DNA from: JALYOK01 sp963840785
GTDB lineage: Bacteria; Pseudomonadota; Gammaproteobacteria; Burkholderiales; JALYOK01
Length of the DNA stretch: 64,000 nt
Reading direction: 5' to 3'
Assembly: GCA_963840785.1 (NCBI GenBank)
Contig: CAWJAF010000003.1
Location: forward strand, 558,001-622,000
Shown in pieces: positions 62,612 to 64,000 of this stretch. A program made the translations under genes and the position numbers. Under the pieces are notes generated by a model. It did no database searches and was not told where the DNA came from. It was given only the letters and a program-made list of their open reading frames with translations. Within the stretch, counting starts at the first letter, position 1, and the number at the start of each line of letters is the position of its first letter.

Positions 62612-64000
62612 TTAGGAAACGCGCCGCATGGCGCCCGACGAATCGGAATGTGTGGTGCCTCGACTTAGCGGCTCGCGCAAAATTTCCGGTGCCGGGAGAC
62701 GTAGCAACGAATACAAATTGGCGAGATTGCGCCGATATAATTCGTCGAAACTTTTCACGCTCTCGCTTGGATTGTAGTCGCCCGGCCACCAAAACCAATC
62801 CGATGCTTCACAACTCGCCAATTGGCGCGCTGCGGCGTTGCGCTCAGCGTCCGAAAAATTGCCACTCGCGATTTCGCGATCGTATGCGTGCTTCGCGTTG
62901 CACAATAACTCCCAGGCGCGGTTTTTTGCCGGGTCACCGATCCAAGTGGAAAAGGTGCCGTAGACCCAGCTACCGGCGGCAATATGAGTCAGATCGGTCA
63001 ACGCTTCGCGTAGTGCGGCTTCGCCGAACGTCGTCAGGCGAATTCGAGGGTGTGCAGCGAGCAAGGTGTAGAGTTCTGACAGAAAATAAAATCCATTATA
63101 CGGATAATATTCCCAGGCATTTTCACCATCCATGATGATGCTGACCACCGGCGTTTCGCCATTCGGCGCGCGATCGGCAATGCCTTCGAGTTCACGGATA
63201 AAATCCAATGCCGCATCTTTTCCTAGCCATTTCGCATATTCGAATCCGATCTTGTCCGAAAGCCGATCGTCGCGAAAAAATCCGACAATCGCGCCAGCGT
63301 TAGACGTGCGATCCGATAGGGCCGGTACAAATAACGTTCGCGCTCGCCGGCGGCCTCGCGCAAGCTATGGCGCAAAACCGCCTCGCCACTGGCGGTCCAG
63401 CGAAAACCGGCATTCGCAAACACACCGGCTGCAGAATGAGACAGGCCGCCCTCCGCCGGCCATATGCCTTGCGCAGCCGCACCAAATCTAGCGCTGTGGC
63501 TGGCACTCGCCGAGTCTACGTGCCAGCGCAAGCGCGCCGCACCATCGGGGTAATTTTCGCAATGCGGCAATTTCACATCCGGCCAACTGTCACGGGCGCT
63601 GGCGAAATCCAATAGCAGTGGCGCGATCGGATGATAATGCGGCGTGGTCGACAATTCGATACGTCCTGCTTCCTGCAATGCTCGATATCGTGGAATCAAA
63701 TTGGCAATCAGCTTTCCCAGAAGCTCGATCAAGGTGCGGCGATCGTCGACGGAAAAATGCTTGCCCTGCTTCAACCATAGCGCGATTCGCGGATCGTCAC
63801 GGCGCACCGTTTCGCCGAGCCAGGTCAGGTGATACCACATCAACAAATCGGCGAAATACTGCGGCGACAAATAGGCCAGATTCGTCATCTTCGTTGTCGG
63901 AAAAATGCTCAACGGCCCGTTGTAAGCGTTGGTACGCCGGGTAGGAATCGATCATCGTCGCCTGATTGCAACGAAAACAATTCGCGACAATGAGCGCCCT
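62612..64000 (-). pseudogene. GH57 alpha-amylase/alpha-mannosidase (COG1449), partial, frameshifted
   Basis: Its N-terminus is beyond the right edge. From the edge it reads IVANCFRCNQATMIDSYPAY, shifts near 63895 to DLLMWYHLTWLGE, and continues to LPHCENYPDGAARLRWHVDS and GIWPAEGGLSHSAAGVFANA (GH57 catalytic region). Near 63310 it shifts to IVGFFRDDRLSDKIGFEYAK, VVSIIMDGENAWEYYPYNGF, WIGDPAKNRAWELLCNAKHA and DWFWWPGDYN, ending at 62612. This order is that of COG1449 GH57 enzymes. It lies 15 nt upstream of the second GH57 gene, suggesting a glucan-storage or breakdown operon. Confidence 0.82.

Noticed and set aside
1..64000. CRISPR arrays, tRNA or rRNA genes, insertion sequences and integrases
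   Set aside because: I looked for regularly spaced direct repeats, T-loop and anticodon-stem patterns, DDE or tyrosine recombinase motifs, and found none convincing.

Overview
The window is bacterial. Gene content and order point to a Pseudomonadota genome of beta- or gammaproteobacterial type: a tsaE-amiC-mutL-rnhB block, a ring-1,2-epoxidase paaABCDE set, Gtr-type glycosyltransferases, NarL-type two-component pairs and many proteobacterial REP-like hairpins. I cannot name a genus. No rRNA, tRNA, CRISPR array, transposase or integrase was recognised.

0-17 kb is a cell-surface polysaccharide region. It starts with a broken GT39-like fragment. A leftward gtr trio follows (GT-C-like membrane protein, GtrA flippase, GtrB polyprenyl-phosphate glycosyltransferase), then a large secreted protein built of three DUF4082/Ig-like units and a dimethylformamidase-beta-like C-terminal domain. 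A rightward operon then carries a GT2 enzyme, a sugar epimerase, an FAD oxidoreductase and the WbpD-WbpE-WbpI-WbpB set. That set is known to make UDP-2,3-diacetamido-2,3-dideoxy-mannuronic acid from UDP-GlcNAcA. The WbpA dehydrogenase that would make the substrate is not in the window. Convergent to the operon end lies a small coupled pair, a basic peptide and a TIR-like protein, that may be a defence or signalling module.

17-27 kb is accessory metabolism. Three flavoprotein monooxygenases run leftward (two MhpA/PHBH-type, one Baeyer-Villiger type), with a DUF2783 protein coupled to one of them. After them come a GFA-family protein, a decayed RibD_C-type dihydrofolate-reductase-family fragment, an ArsR-SRPBCC pair with palindromes at its promoter and start codon, and two small genes separated by a convincing integron attC site.

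27-34 kb holds a cupin and paaABCDE (phenylacetyl-CoA epoxidase). paaC, paaD and paaE each carry an apparent frameshift. The last 45 codons of paaE plus about 75 bp downstream are present a second time about 1.6 kb further on, differing only at synonymous sites in the coding part. Between the copies sit a HigB/HigA-like module and a ParD antitoxin whose ParE partner is cut off at the junction with the second paaE tail. An orphan PD-(D/E)XK-like gene follows.

34-49 kb is mixed: a frameshifted MFS carrier, two NAD(P)-binding reductases, a PPOX-fold flavoprotein, an FAD monooxygenase, a NarX/NarL-like kinase-regulator pair, a dicarboxylate/amino-acid symporter, a TfoX C-terminal-domain protein, a WYL regulator, a VOC protein, dihydrofolate reductase, a thiolase and an AbiEii-like nucleotidyltransferase with a small partner.

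49-64 kb has housekeeping genes (CopD-like membrane protein, rnhB, mutL, amiC, tsaE, several joined by 4-nt stop/start overlaps) and a second NarL regulator with a 7TM sensor kinase. It ends with a lipoprotein carrying a G9 tract right after its lipobox, queG, and two GH57 glucan enzymes. From about 56.8 kb to the right edge almost every gene is interrupted by single-base frameshifts. The clustering suggests either local consensus errors or real decay, and sequence alone cannot decide. A family of short GAGCC...GGCTC hairpins is scattered through the intergenic gaps of the whole window.
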